Origin: Providencia zhijiangensis
GTDB taxonomy: Bacteria; Pseudomonadota; Gammaproteobacteria; Enterobacterales; Enterobacteriaceae
Length of the DNA stretch: 64,000 nt
Assembly: GCF_030315915.2 (NCBI RefSeq)
Contig: NZ_CP135990.1
Span: 124,001-188,000 of the forward strand
Reading direction: 5' to 3'
Position 1 is the stretch's first letter; every line of letters begins with the position of its first letter. Below the pieces are notes generated by a model. That model saw only the letters and a list, made by a program, of their open reading frames with translations, searched no databases and was not told the origin of the DNA. Below, in pieces: positions 44,508 to 54,647 of this stretch. The translations under genes and the position numbers were made by a program.

Positions 44508-46197
44508 AAAATTAATGGTGGTTTTTATTTCGCTGTTTTTACTGAGTGTAAATATCAATACCGCTCAATCAGAAATGATGATTGCAGAGCCGGTGACACA
44601 AGAAAGAAGTGCAGACACGTTTGTGGCGAATAATATCGTGGTAGGTAAAGTGTTTGATGCGGTAGCTGAACAAATTAACAAGCCGATTATTTTAAGTAAA
44701 TTGGCATCCCAGAAAAAAGTGACGGGAAATTTTAACCTCGCGAATGCCGATGAAATGTTTAAAGCCTTAACGCGTCGTATCGCGTTAGTCTGGTATGACG
44801 ATGGCGCAAGCATTTATGTCTATGATAATAGTGAAATGCGCAGTTTGATTATCCCGACCCACAAAGTCAGTAGCCAACAAGTTATCAGCTATATCCAACG
44901 TAATGGCATCTATGATGCGCGCTTTCCGGTGCGTTCCCAAGGTGGCGACACCATGTTATTTGTGTCGGGGCCACCGCTCTATGTTGAGTTGATTAAAGGC
45001 GCTGCGCTGTATCTTGGCGAGCAACTTAAACAAGAAGAAAAAACCAGTGGTAATGTTGCTGTGATCCCGCTGAAACATGCCTCTGTAAGCGATCGAAGCT
45101 ATTCATTGCGAGGTCAATCGATCACAGTGCCTGGCATGTTATCGGTGATCAGCTCCCTGTTTAAAAGTGGGGGCAGCAGCGTTGAAGAAACCCTCGAAAT
45201 TTTACCTGCAAAGCTCAATACCGATGGGGATGAAATTGATGCCTTAATGGATGCGCCAATTGGTGGCGCTCGTCCTGAAAATCGCCAAGTTACCGTCAGA
45301 CGTGGTGGCGCATCAAATAGCACATTTTCTCTGGTTGCTCATCCTGATAGCAACAGCCTGATTGTGAAAGGCCGCCCCGAGCAGATCCGCTATGTTCGTG
45401 ATTTGATTAAAACATTAGATAACCGCCGCCGCCAAGTGGAACTCTCCTTGTGGATCATCGATATCACACGCTCTGAATTGGACAATTTAGGGGTGAACTG
45501 GGAAGTTGGCTCATTTAAGGTGGGTGGTGGCTCTGTTTCTTTCAACCGAAGCACCTTACCCGATAGCAGCAAGTTTTTAGTGCAAATTGATGCCCTAAGC
45601 AAGAATGGTAATAGCCAAATTGTCTCGCGCCCAGTGTTGTTGACCCAAGAAAATGTTCCTGCACTGTTTGATAACAACACCAGCTTCTATGCCAAGTTAC
45701 AAGGTGAACGTACTGCAACCCTCGAATCTGTCACTTATGGCACGATGATCAGCGTCATGCCACGCATTTCAGCCGGCCAAAGTGTCGAAATGGAAGTGAA
45801 TATCGAAGACGGTGCAGAGAACCGCGATAGCAGTGGTAAAACGTCCAGCGTTGAAGGGCTTCCAACGGTTAACCGCACCAGTATTAATACAGTGGCACGT
45901 ATCACCAAAGATAGCAGCCTGTTAATCGGTGGGTATACCCGCGACCAATATATTGAAAATGAAAGCAAAATTCCTCTTCTTGGCGATATTCCTTGGGTTG
46001 GCGGCTTATTCCGTCATAGCTCAACCAATCAACAAAAAATGGTGCGGATCTTTTTAATTCAGCCGCGTTTATTGGATGAAAACGAAGTGTGGGATGGACG
46101 ACAATTTTCCGAGAAAACCCGTATTACACAAAAAGATAGCCAACTGCATGGAACCGTACAGTTCCTCCAGCAATACATGAGGGATTCATGGCAATAA
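44497..46197 (+). CDS. invG: InvG/SctC, outer-membrane secretin
   Basis: This 566-aa secretin has a signal peptide (KKLMVVFISLFLLSVNINTA), N-domains with the pattern NIVVGKVFDAVAEQINKPI, and a C-terminal secretin core (VSRPVLLTQENVPALFDNN; LPTVNRTSINTVARITKDS; LIGGYTRDQ). The start at ATG 44497 has GGAG nine bases upstream; a TTG at 44482 is less likely. Length matches InvG (562 aa). The end overlaps invE by ten bases. It may be piloted by the lipoprotein at 37938-38363. Confidence 0.94.
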   Translation: MSSKKLMVVFISLFLLSVNINTAQSEMMIAEPVTQERSADTFVANNIVVGKVFDAVAEQINKPIILSKLASQKKVTGNFNLANADEMFKALTRRIALVWYDDGASIYVYDNSEMRSLIIPTHKVSSQQVISYIQRNGIYDARFPVRSQGGDTMLFVSGPPLYVELIKGAALYLGEQLKQEEKTSGNVAVIPLKHASVSDRSYSLRGQSITVPGMLSVISSLFKSGGSSVEETLEILPAKLNTDGDEIDALMDAPIGGARPENRQVTVRRGGASNSTFSLVAHPDSNSLIVKGRPEQIRYVRDLIKTLDNRRRQVELSLWIIDITRSELDNLGVNWEVGSFKVGGGSVSFNRSTLPDSSKFLVQIDALSKNGNSQIVSRPVLLTQENVPALFDNNTSFYAKLQGERTATLESVTYGTMISVMPRISAGQSVEMEVNIEDGAENRDSSGKTSSVEGLPTVNRTSINTVARITKDSSLLIGGYTRDQYIENESKIPLLGDIPWVGGLFRHSSTNQQKMVRIFLIQPRLLDENEVWDGRQFSEKTRITQKDSQLHGTVQFLQQYMRDSWQ

Positions 46198-47300
46198 CCC
46201 CGCTGAGCTACAGCAACCGTATGCTATTGAATGTGCAAGACAAGAGTCGTACAGCCACGAAAAGCAGTGATGACTCTGATGAAGCTGCACGCGGTGCGGG
46301 GGTAATTGATAGTTCCAGCGAATACGCTTCGATGGCGATGCTGGCCGCGAGCCATATTCGTCGAGGCGGCTCGAAAAAGGAACAAGAAGAGGAGTGGATG
46401 CGCTTTGCTGAGCGCATCTTAGAAAATAATGCGGACGAAAAAGTGTTGAGGATTGAAGGCGTACTTAATCGTCAGTTGATGACACCTCAGCAGTTACGAG
46501 CCTTTTTATTGCAGTTTTTCTCTGATCCTAGCGATTTACTAATGGTGCTTGCCGCGCTGAACAACCGTAAAAAACTCAAGCAGGAGCAGATTGACCATTT
46601 GCAAGAGCTAGAGCGATTACTGCTAACGGAAGATACCAACCGTACGGCGCAGGCAGGCGCAAATATTGCGCTAATCGCAAAAGTGTTTGCCCAAACTTTG
46701 CGTGAAAGTGCGGGGAACTTACGCACCTTATACCGCGAATTTATCGGCTATGACGGCCCAGTGGTCTACTTATATGAACAATGGGTGGAAGAAATGGAAC
46801 TGGCTCAGCGGGAAAACATGATGCGTTATCTCGCAAGAGCCTTGGCATGTGATTTACAAGCACTGCCGTTGGGAGATCTCAATATCAGTGAGTTTGGCAG
46901 CTTCTTCACGCGAATTGGTCGTCTGCGTGAGTTGCAGTCACTAGACCGGGCATTTAGTCAGCAATTTCTCCAATCGAGTCTGTTTCGCCAGCAAGTGCAG
47001 TTGTCGCAAAACCACTTGCAGCAGAGCCAGTTGGAGAAGGTGCTAAGCCAGCTATTTACCAGTGGGATCCGTAACCAAGAAAGCTTTAATGACAAGCTTT
47101 TGAACTTCATTCAGGCGCAATTAAGTGCCATGACCACAGATCTACGCGCCCGCTTTGTTCAGCTTTTGATTATTGCGTTTTCAATTATCCCCGTTGCCAT
47201 TTTTCACTCATTGGAAGCGCGTGATGAATTACTCGACCAATTAAAAATACAGATGGATCAACTGTTGGCGCAAGAACAACGCTTACGTCGACAACCCTAA
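46188..47300 (+). CDS. invE: InvE/SctW, gatekeeper protein
   Basis: This 370-aa member of the InvE/SctW (YopN) family sets the order of translocator and effector secretion at the export gate. The sequence is helical, with a Ser/Asp-rich N-terminus (secretion region) and the SctW body starting near residue 60 (EEWMRFAERILENNADEKVL). Between invG and invA, as in Salmonella. Its start overlaps invG by ten bases. Confidence 0.87.
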   Translation: MAITPLSYSNRMLLNVQDKSRTATKSSDDSDEAARGAGVIDSSSEYASMAMLAASHIRRGGSKKEQEEEWMRFAERILENNADEKVLRIEGVLNRQLMTPQQLRAFLLQFFSDPSDLLMVLAALNNRKKLKQEQIDHLQELERLLLTEDTNRTAQAGANIALIAKVFAQTLRESAGNLRTLYREFIGYDGPVVYLYEQWVEEMELAQRENMMRYLARALACDLQALPLGDLNISEFGSFFTRIGRLRELQSLDRAFSQQFLQSSLFRQQVQLSQNHLQQSQLEKVLSQLFTSGIRNQESFNDKLLNFIQAQLSAMTTDLRARFVQLLIIAFSIIPVAIFHSLEARDELLDQLKIQMDQLLAQEQRLRRQP

Positions 47301-47323
47301 TTTGATAGGAAATACACGATTTC

Positions 47324-49390
47324 ATGAAAAACTTAACCGGATTTTTACTGCAGATCCGTAATCGCCCTGAGCTGATGGTGCTAGTCATCATGGTGATGGT
47401 TATTGCGATGCTGATTATTCCGTTACCTACCGTCTTGGTCGATTTATTGATTGCACTGAACATTATGATTTCGGTGCTGATATTTATGAGCTCGTTTTAT
47501 ATTACGCGCGTCCTTAACTTCCAATCCTTCCCGTCTATTTTGCTGATTAGCACGTTATTTAGATTGGCACTATCTATCAGTACCAGCCGACTTATCCTGC
47601 TTGAAGCGGATGCTGGCGATATTATCGATACCTTCGGTCAGTTCGTTATTCAGGACAATTTAGTGGTGGGAATGGTGGTCTTCGCTATCGTAACTATCGT
47701 GCAATTTATTGTTATCACCAAAGGTTCAGAACGTATTGCTGAAGTAGCTGCTCGCTTCTCCTTGGATGCTATGCCCGGAAAACAGATGAGTATCGATGCG
47801 GATTTACGCGCTGGGGTTATTGATGAAGCGACGGTAAAAATTAAACGTGGCGAGCTGGAAAAAGAGAGTCAATTATTCGGTTCTTTTGACGGTGCGATGA
47901 AGTTTATCAAAGGGGATGCCATTGCCGGTATTGTGATTATTTTCGTCAACTTAATCGGCGGAATATCCGTGGGTACGGCTCAGCAAGGGATGGATCTCTC
48001 CACGGCATTAAACACCTTCACGTTATTAACCATCGGTGATGGGTTGGTCGCGCAAATACCCGCGTTGCTTATCTCTATCAGTGCGGGCTTTATTGTGACC
48101 CGCGTGGGCGGCAATGATAAAAACTTAGGCGAAAACATTGTTTCTGAACTTTTTGACAATGATTTCACCATCCTGATCACAGCATGCATCGTGCTATTTA
48201 TGGGTTTTTTACCCGGATTCCCAACCGCTATTTTCTTGTTCCTTGCCGCATTATTGATGGGATTATTTGCGACCCGCTATTTTAAAAAACGCCAAGCACA
48301 GCGAAAAGAGCTGCAATTAGGTGAAGAAAATCTGCAAACCGAAGCCACTGAAGGGGAAACTCAACGCGCGAATGATGACTTCGACGATGAATATATTCCA
48401 GAAACCTTACCGGTCATTATCTCGGTTAATCAACAATATAAGCAGCACCTAGAAGATAATAATTTTCTATCTCGCATGAAAAAAGATGTGTTTATTCGCT
48501 ATGGATACCGCATCCCAGATATTGCCATTAACTATTCACCTATCGTGCCAGAAAACAAAATTGTGGTGTTGATAAACGAAGTAAAAGCGGGTGAATACGA
48601 CGTCTATTTTCATGGTCAGCGCTTACTGACGGCGAATGATGAGCTGGAATACCTTGGTATGAAACTCATCAAATATACCGATGAATATGGTTCAGTCAGT
48701 ACTTGGTTTGACAACCAATACAGCGAAAATGTAGAGCAGCTCGGTTTATTCGTGCGCGATGACGTGACAGAAATGATTGATTGCGTCAGTACGTTGTTAT
48801 TACGCCACATCAATGAATTCTTCGGGATCCAAGAAACTAAAAATTTACTGGATGATCTTGAAAGAAAATATCCCGAATTACTGAAAGAATGTTATCGACA
48901 CGCCACCGTACAAAAAGTCACGGAAGTTTTCCAACGTCTATTAATGGAAAAAATTTCGGTGCGCAATATGAAATTAATTATTGAAACTTTAGTGCAATGG
49001 GTGCCCAAAGAGAAAGACAGCATGATGCTGGTAGAACATATTCGCAGCTCCATGGCGCGTTATATCTCATCCCGTTTCTCGGTGGAAGGGCGTTTGAATG
49101 TCTTAATGGTGAATGCCGAACTTGAAGACACCATTCGCCAAGGTATCCGCCAATCATCCGGTGGCGTTTATCTACATTTAGAACCTGAAAAAAGCAACGA
49201 ACTTATTCAAGCTGCTGAAGTGGCATTAGAAAACAGTTACTTATCTGTTAGGGATATCAATGTATTGGTACCTGTGGATATCCGCAGGTTTGTGAAAAAA
49301 ATCTTAGAAGGTCGTTTCCCTGAACTTGAGGTGCTCTCATTTAATGAGGTTTCCGAAATGGTGAAGGTCAACGTTATTAAAACGATATAA
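47324..49390 (+). CDS. invA: InvA/SctV, major export gate protein
   Basis: This 688-aa FHIPEP-family protein has N-terminal eight-helix membrane part (about 1-330), including the conserved segment SRLILLEADAGDIIDTFGQF and KGDAIAGIVIIFVNLIGGIS, and a C-terminal cytoplasmic domain (about 360-688) forming the nonameric export ring. Length equals that of Salmonella InvA (685 aa). It sits 23 bases after invE. Confidence 0.95.
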   Translation: MKNLTGFLLQIRNRPELMVLVIMVMVIAMLIIPLPTVLVDLLIALNIMISVLIFMSSFYITRVLNFQSFPSILLISTLFRLALSISTSRLILLEADAGDIIDTFGQFVIQDNLVVGMVVFAIVTIVQFIVITKGSERIAEVAARFSLDAMPGKQMSIDADLRAGVIDEATVKIKRGELEKESQLFGSFDGAMKFIKGDAIAGIVIIFVNLIGGISVGTAQQGMDLSTALNTFTLLTIGDGLVAQIPALLISISAGFIVTRVGGNDKNLGENIVSELFDNDFTILITACIVLFMGFLPGFPTAIFLFLAALLMGLFATRYFKKRQAQRKELQLGEENLQTEATEGETQRANDDFDDEYIPETLPVIISVNQQYKQHLEDNNFLSRMKKDVFIRYGYRIPDIAINYSPIVPENKIVVLINEVKAGEYDVYFHGQRLLTANDELEYLGMKLIKYTDEYGSVSTWFDNQYSENVEQLGLFVRDDVTEMIDCVSTLLLRHINEFFGIQETKNLLDDLERKYPELLKECYRHATVQKVTEVFQRLLMEKISVRNMKLIIETLVQWVPKEKDSMMLVEHIRSSMARYISSRFSVEGRLNVLMVNAELEDTIRQGIRQSSGGVYLHLEPEKSNELIQAAEVALENSYLSVRDINVLVPVDIRRFVKKILEGRFPELEVLSFNEVSEMVKVNVIKTI

Positions 49391-49401
49391 GGAATATGTA
49401 A

Positions 49402-49806
49402 ATGAAATACCGTTTTGTCGAGAAATTGAATGAATTTTTAAATTCTATGGGGCGTAGTGATTTAATTAATCCGCAGCTTGATTGCCATTCCAATATTCAA
49501 CTCGAAATGGATGATGCACCTGCGATTAATATCGATTTGTCATCCGATGATTTAATTATTTGGTGCAACTTAATGGAATGCAATTACAGCCGACTCGATG
49601 CATCCAGCGCTTCATTATTAAAAGACATTTTAGAGTATGTCCCGCGTAATTTTCACGCGGGACAACCTGCACTGAATCTCATCGAAAACAACTTGGTGCT
49701 ATCGGCAGTATTAAAGGCGACTTCATTGGATAACATGCAATTATTTGCAGACTCTTTTGACGAATTTTTTGAGCGCGCCACCGAATTGCGTCTGCAATTA
49801 TCGTAA
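49402..49806 (+). CDS. invB: InvB-like T3SS chaperone
   Basis: This 134-aa small acidic class-I (CesT/InvB-type) chaperone-like protein is expected to bind effector N-termini. The identification is by position between invA and invC, size and pattern (DDAPAINIDLSSDDLIIWCN). No cognate effector genes were found in the window, so its clients are unknown. It ends directly before invC. Confidence 0.8.
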   Translation: MKYRFVEKLNEFLNSMGRSDLINPQLDCHSNIQLEMDDAPAINIDLSSDDLIIWCNLMECNYSRLDASSASLLKDILEYVPRNFHAGQPALNLIENNLVLSAVLKATSLDNMQLFADSFDEFFERATELRLQLS

Positions 49807-49809
49807 TTG

Positions 49810-51105
49810 ATGATGAAAATTTTTGACGTTTGCGCACATCCTGTGCGCATTCATGGATGCTTGATTGAAGCCCCATTGAATGGCGTATTTATTGGCGAGA
49901 TTTGCTTTATTGAGCAGTCATTGGCACAGCCAAAAATTATCGCCAAAGCGCAAGTGATAGGCTTCAAAGAGGGGCTAACGGTGCTGAGCCTAATTGGTCG
50001 TGCTCAGGGCTTCACCCGTGAAGTGGTTATTCGTCCAAGTGGCTACCCGTTTGTATTCCAAATGGGGGAGCACCTTGTGGGGAATATTTTTAATGCCGCA
50101 GGGGAATTAGAAGGCGCATTAAGCCAGAAAAACAGCGAAATCACTCAGTTAAAAACCAAACTGCAACGCATTGATAATCCTCCGGTAAGTGTAAATAAAC
50201 GCCGTCCAATCAATGAACCGATGGTTACGGGAATTCGTGCTATTGATGGATTGTTGACGTGCGGGGTAGGCCAGCGCATCGGTATTTTTGCAGCCGCGGG
50301 TAGCGGCAAAACCTCATTAATGAACATGCTGATCAATCATGCTCACGGGGATATTCATATCGTGGCATTGATTGGTGAGCGTGGGCGAGAGGTGATTGAA
50401 TTTATTGAAGAACTGAAACTGTCCCCCCATGCGGATAAAACCATTCTTGTGTATGCCACCTCTGACAGCCCGCCGATTGAGCGCTGTAATGCCGCCTTGT
50501 TGGCGACGGCGATGGCGGAATATTTCCGTGATTTAGGTAAGCAAGTTTTATTGTATGTCGATTCGATGACCCGTTATGCAAGGGCATTACGCGATGTGGC
50601 TCTTGCGGCAGGGGAACTCCCCGCACGTCGTGGTTATCCCGCCTCTGTTTTCGAACAACTCCCGTTATTACTCGAACGCCCAGGGCGCGTAAAACAGGGT
50701 TCAATTACTGCGTTTTACACCGTGCTATTAGAGAGCGAGGAAGAAGCCGACCCTATCGGAGATGAGATTCGCTCTATTTTGGATGGGCACATTTACCTCA
50801 GTCACAAACTTGCAGGACGAGGACATTATCCTGCGATTGATATTTTGCACAGTATTAGCCGTGTTTTTCAGAAGGTAACAACGCCGGAACATCGCCGATT
50901 TGCTGTCGATATTCGTGAAAATTTATCTCGCTTAGAGCAGATCAAGTTGTACCTCGAATTGGGGGAATACCAGCGAGGTGAAAGCCAAGAAAATGACCAT
51001 GCGTTAGATAAACAGCAGGATATCAATCATTTCTTACAACAAAACATGGATGAATCAGAGGGCTTTGAGGAGATATTAGCCCAATTACACCATTTGGCAT
51101 CCTGA
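49810..51105 (+). CDS. invC: InvC/SctN, T3SS ATPase
   Basis: This 431-aa F1-beta-like ATPase unfolds and releases chaperone-bound substrates. Walker A is GSGKTS (164-169), Walker B-type segment is LLYVDSMTRYARALRDVALA, and the SctN signature YPASVFEQLPLLLERPG is present. The ATG at 49810 (or the next codon) is used; a TTG at 49807 is also in frame. The stop overlaps invI by one base (TGATG). Confidence 0.94.
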   Translation: MMKIFDVCAHPVRIHGCLIEAPLNGVFIGEICFIEQSLAQPKIIAKAQVIGFKEGLTVLSLIGRAQGFTREVVIRPSGYPFVFQMGEHLVGNIFNAAGELEGALSQKNSEITQLKTKLQRIDNPPVSVNKRRPINEPMVTGIRAIDGLLTCGVGQRIGIFAAAGSGKTSLMNMLINHAHGDIHIVALIGERGREVIEFIEELKLSPHADKTILVYATSDSPPIERCNAALLATAMAEYFRDLGKQVLLYVDSMTRYARALRDVALAAGELPARRGYPASVFEQLPLLLERPGRVKQGSITAFYTVLLESEEEADPIGDEIRSILDGHIYLSHKLAGRGHYPAIDILHSISRVFQKVTTPEHRRFAVDIRENLSRLEQIKLYLELGEYQRGESQENDHALDKQQDINHFLQQNMDESEGFEEILAQLHHLAS

Positions 51106-51557
51106 TGATTAATCAATTATTAGTGTTGACTGAAAAGCGTCTCGAAAGAGTGCAATTAGAGCAAAACAAGCTGAAAAACGCCATTTTGCAGTTGCAGCAA
51201 CAGCGTCAAGATATCCACCAACGGATAGCTATATTAGCTCTGCAAGTGGGGATGTATGAAAAATCTGAAGAATTAACGCAAATGGATTTTTGGGAACGGC
51301 AACGGCAAAAAGCTGTGGTTTTATCAGAAATCGCCCAATGTGAATTTCAGATAGAAAACATCGACGCTGAATTATCTAAGTATCATTTATTGAAGCAGCA
51401 AATGGCTGAACAAACGTTCATTTTGCGTAATAAGTGCGAGAAATTCCGAAAATATCTCAAGCAACAACGTAGGGCGCAGTGGTTAAAATTAGAGCGCCAG
51501 CAACAAAATGAAATTGAGGAGCTGTTTGTTCATGTCGACAATAAAATCATTGCCTAA
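51105..51557 (+). CDS. invI: InvI/SctO, ATPase central stalk
   Basis: This 150-aa protein is a long alpha-helical hairpin, glutamine- and charge-rich (RVQLEQNKLKNAILQLQQQR; EKFRKYLKQQRRAQWLKL), as expected for the SctO/FliJ stalk that connects the ATPase to InvA. It is coupled to invC by TGATG. Its 3' end overlaps invJ by 26 bases if invJ starts at 51532. Confidence 0.85.
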   Translation: MINQLLVLTEKRLERVQLEQNKLKNAILQLQQQRQDIHQRIAILALQVGMYEKSEELTQMDFWERQRQKAVVLSEIAQCEFQIENIDAELSKYHLLKQQMAEQTFILRNKCEKFRKYLKQQRRAQWLKLERQQQNEIEELFVHVDNKIIA

Positions 51558-52761
51558 TGAAAGTAAATTTAATTCCATGATGGAAGGTAAAAGTGCGTCG
51601 CTAGGTTTTCATCATCAACAATATGATCAGCAAAAACCGGGTTTTCAAAAGGAAGGCGGGCAACAGCATTCAGTAAAAAAAGCCGCTCAGGATATTGTTC
51701 AGAAAAAACTGACTCAAGTGTCTGGCAATAAAATAAAGCCCAAAAAACCAGTAGAAGAGTTGGCAATACCCGTTCTGTTGAACTTGCCGACGCCAATCCA
51801 GCACATTTACTCTGGTGGGAAAGTGGCATTTCTCTCTGCAGAATATGGCTCAGATAAAAAAAATAGTGAAGCGAATCATTCGTTAACGGCACAATCCGAT
51901 AGCTCACTAAGTCAAACGGTGAGTGAAGGCGATATTCCACCGAGCACTTTTAACGCCAATGTTGGAGCGGTATCGATTGGTCAATTGGTTGACACGAAAA
52001 CCGTTAAAACAAAAACAATGGAACAAAAAGCGGCTCGATTTTTGTCAGATAACCCGGCAAGTGCAAAGCAAACTCAATGGATGGATATTCCATTAGTGCA
52101 GCAGACTGAAACTGTGGAAATGGCGACATTGAAATCGCCTCTGCTTGATGGTCAATCAAACATAGTGGATAAAACGCCACCTTCGTCTGAACCTGTTATG
52201 CAAAATCAGCCGGTGCCAAATGAGCATTTGGCAGCTCAATATTTTCCCGACATGGAAAACCTCAACATTGAAAAATCATTTGTGATTCAATCGGATGAAA
52301 TGGATATAGCCAAGAGCATCTTAACGCAAGTGCACGCAGAAATGGGGGAGAAATCACTGGCTGTGATACCCCAAATCTCGACTTCTCAAACTCCAGCTTC
52401 CCAAACATCAGCGTCTCAAGCCTCAGCACATATACAGCAAGCCTCTTCAATGGTCAGTAAGGTCGCTGAACTGATGGCAGCTTCCGAGGTTGAAAGTTCT
52501 AAAACAGTGCCTTCACGTACTCTGAGCTACACCTTTAGCCAATGGCAAAATGCACCAACGGTCTCTTTTGCTTTAGCGAGCGCCAGTAAAGATCAGGTGG
52601 TGGCATCAACGCTAAGCCATGAAGTTCAGCAGGTTTTGCAAGACAACCAGCATCTATGGACAGGCGAGCAAAAAATGGTGATCCGACGTGAAGAACATGA
52701 AGGTCAACAGCGTCAACAGCGTCAACGGCAGCAACAGCATCAGCAAGACGAGGAATCCTAA
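51532..52761 (+). CDS. invJ: InvJ/SctP, needle-length regulator
   Basis: This is the position of InvJ/SpaN, the secreted protein that sets needle length and switches substrate class. The 409-aa protein is longer than Salmonella InvJ (336 aa) and low in complexity: it has a repeat region SQTPASQTSASQASA and a C-terminal tail of Gln/Arg/His (GQQRQQRQRQQQHQQ). Such fast-changing sequence is usual for SctP. Start at ATG 51532 with GAGGAG upstream; ATG 51508 is possible. It overlaps spaO by one base (TAATG). Confidence 0.75.
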   Translation: MSTIKSLPNESKFNSMMEGKSASLGFHHQQYDQQKPGFQKEGGQQHSVKKAAQDIVQKKLTQVSGNKIKPKKPVEELAIPVLLNLPTPIQHIYSGGKVAFLSAEYGSDKKNSEANHSLTAQSDSSLSQTVSEGDIPPSTFNANVGAVSIGQLVDTKTVKTKTMEQKAARFLSDNPASAKQTQWMDIPLVQQTETVEMATLKSPLLDGQSNIVDKTPPSSEPVMQNQPVPNEHLAAQYFPDMENLNIEKSFVIQSDEMDIAKSILTQVHAEMGEKSLAVIPQISTSQTPASQTSASQASAHIQQASSMVSKVAELMAASEVESSKTVPSRTLSYTFSQWQNAPTVSFALASASKDQVVASTLSHEVQQVLQDNQHLWTGEQKMVIRREEHEGQQRQQRQRQQQHQQDEES

Positions 52762-53690
52762 TGCTAAATATTTGTCGAATTAGCCACCGAGAAAAGCAGG
52801 TGAGAGAGTGGCAGCAGCGTTTTCAATGGGACTTAGACATACATACTCCCAAGGTGGGAGAACGCTATTTTCAAGTCACCCTACACAGTAAAACGCAGAA
52901 AATCCAAGTGCTAGTGAATGCTGAAGAATGGTGCCGTTACCGCTGGCCTAAATTGGCTCACTATGCATGGAATCTCTTAGATACCAAAAGCTTATGTAAA
53001 GTTTTTACTTATGAAAATACCGGAAAGACGTTTTTCTCCGAGCAATTCCGTTGTCATTGTGTCGAGATTATTGATGATGAACAGCTTCAGCAACCTTGGT
53101 TAACTGTGAAAGAAAAAAAACTTGGCATTGTATTGCTAGCTGAGCCTATTGAAGGGCTAACTGAGCGTAAGGCGCAAAACGGGATAGCCGAGCAGCTTAA
53201 GCTGCAAGCCGACTGGATTTTAGGTTATAGCCATATCAGTCGTAAAACTTTGCAGTCTATCGCGCTTGGCGATGTGCTGCGTATTCAGCAATTGCAATTA
53301 GACATGACCGTTGCAGGGCGTGTATTGGCCCATTTTCAAAAACAACAAGAAGGCATTTTTATGATTGAACAGTTAATGACAGCAGATGACGAACAAATAG
53401 CTTCCGTGGTGGAAGAGGAGTTTGTCGATGAAACTGTTCGTCCTTTTAATTTGCAGGACATTACAGTCAAATTGACCTTTGTATTGGGTCATTCAGACAT
53501 CAGTGTAGAGGAATTGAATTCGCTCCAGCCGGGGGCAATCTACTCAATTGGTGAAAACAAAGAGCGTGAAGTGAAGGTGTATGCGAACAAACAACTGATC
53601 GCGGAAGGTGAGTTGACCTATATTGGTGATAGTGACGAATTAGGCTTAGAAATTAAGCGATTGGTAAGCTTAGGCGATAAAAGGTTATAA
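52761..53690 (+). CDS. spaO: SpaO/SctQ, cytoplasmic sorting platform (C-ring) protein
   Basis: This 309-aa SctQ-family protein forms the pods of the sorting platform with OrgA and OrgB. The C-terminal SpoA domains are visible: one at about residues 160-225 (ISRKTLQSIALGDVLRIQQL) and the second at about 230-305 (VKLTFVLGHSDISVEELNSL; LQPGAIYSIGENKEREVKVY). The spaP gene starts two bases after the stop. A shorter internal-start product, known for this family, was not examined. Confidence 0.88.
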   Translation: MLNICRISHREKQVREWQQRFQWDLDIHTPKVGERYFQVTLHSKTQKIQVLVNAEEWCRYRWPKLAHYAWNLLDTKSLCKVFTYENTGKTFFSEQFRCHCVEIIDDEQLQQPWLTVKEKKLGIVLLAEPIEGLTERKAQNGIAEQLKLQADWILGYSHISRKTLQSIALGDVLRIQQLQLDMTVAGRVLAHFQKQQEGIFMIEQLMTADDEQIASVVEEEFVDETVRPFNLQDITVKLTFVLGHSDISVEELNSLQPGAIYSIGENKEREVKVYANKQLIAEGELTYIGDSDELGLEIKRLVSLGDKRL

Positions 53691-53692
53691 GC

Positions 53693-54358
53693 ATGCCAAC
53701 AGTACCGAATGAAATTCCTTTATTAGTTCTGATCGCGTTTTCCACGCTACTCCCTTTTATCATTGCGGCAGGCACGTGCTATCTGAAAATTTCGATTGTA
53801 CTAATCATGGTTCGAAATGCGATGGGGGTGCAGCAAGTGCCTTCAACAATGGCATTAAATGGTATTGCTTTGCTGCTGTCCATTTTTGTCATGATGCCGG
53901 TACTGCAAGATGTGAACAATTATATGCGTCACGAAAGCGTGGACTTTAGTAATGTGGAATCCATCGACAACTTCGTTGATAACGGGCTAGGGCGTTATAA
54001 AGATTACTTAGTTAAATATTCTGATCCTCAATTAGTGAATTTTTTCGAGTCTATTCAGCAGGGTAAAACGGAAGCCGAGGTGCAAGAAGAGCAAGCGGCA
54101 CCAACGCTGTTTTCATTACTGCCAGCCTACGCATTGAGCGAAATTAAATCCGCGTTTGAAATTGGTTTTTATATCTATTTACCGTTTGTGGTTATCGACT
54201 TGGTGATCTCAAGCATTCTGTTGGCGCTCGGTATGATGATGATGAGTCCCGTGACTATCTCAGTGCCAGTGAAATTGATTCTGTTTGTGGCAATAGATGG
54301 ATGGTCACTGATTTCGAAAGGGCTGGTGATGCAATATTTCGAACTCGCACAGCATTGA
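53693..54358 (+). CDS. spaP: SpaP/SctR, export apparatus
   Basis: This 221-aa FliP-family inner-membrane protein is the core of the export gate with SpaQ and SpaR. Helices at both ends are visible; conserved blocks are TCYLKISIVLIMVRNAMGVQ and SEIKSAFEIGFYIYLPFVVI. Length equals the Salmonella protein (about 224 aa). Confidence 0.95.
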   Translation: MPTVPNEIPLLVLIAFSTLLPFIIAAGTCYLKISIVLIMVRNAMGVQQVPSTMALNGIALLLSIFVMMPVLQDVNNYMRHESVDFSNVESIDNFVDNGLGRYKDYLVKYSDPQLVNFFESIQQGKTEAEVQEEQAAPTLFSLLPAYALSEIKSAFEIGFYIYLPFVVIDLVISSILLALGMMMMSPVTISVPVKLILFVAIDGWSLISKGLVMQYFELAQH

Positions 54359-54374
54359 CGTAAGGGAATAGAAA

Positions 54375-54647
54375 ATGGATTCAATCATTTATGTCAGTAA
54401 TAAAGCGATGTTGTTGATCGTCATACTGTCGGCTATTCCTGTGATTGTGGCGACGGTAGTGGGGCTGTTAGTGGGGCTTTTGCAAACCGTGACTCAGCTT
54501 CAGGAACAGACATTACCTTTTGGTATCAAGTTATTAGCGGTGTTTGGTTCCTTATTTATGATTTCAGGCTGGCTGGCGGATAAAGTGATGAATTACGCCA
54601 TTGAAGTGATGACTACGGCGTTGCCAGCCATAGGATTATTGGGATGA
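54375..54647 (+). CDS. spaQ: SpaQ/SctS, export apparatus
   Basis: This 90-aa two-helix inner-membrane protein of the FliQ family has VVGLLVGLLQTVTQLQEQTL, the central turn typical for SctS. It is four bases overlapped with spaR (ATGA) and 16 bases from spaP. Confidence 0.94.
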   Translation: MDSIIYVSNKAMLLIVILSAIPVIVATVVGLLVGLLQTVTQLQEQTLPFGIKLLAVFGSLFMISGWLADKVMNYAIEVMTTALPAIGLLG

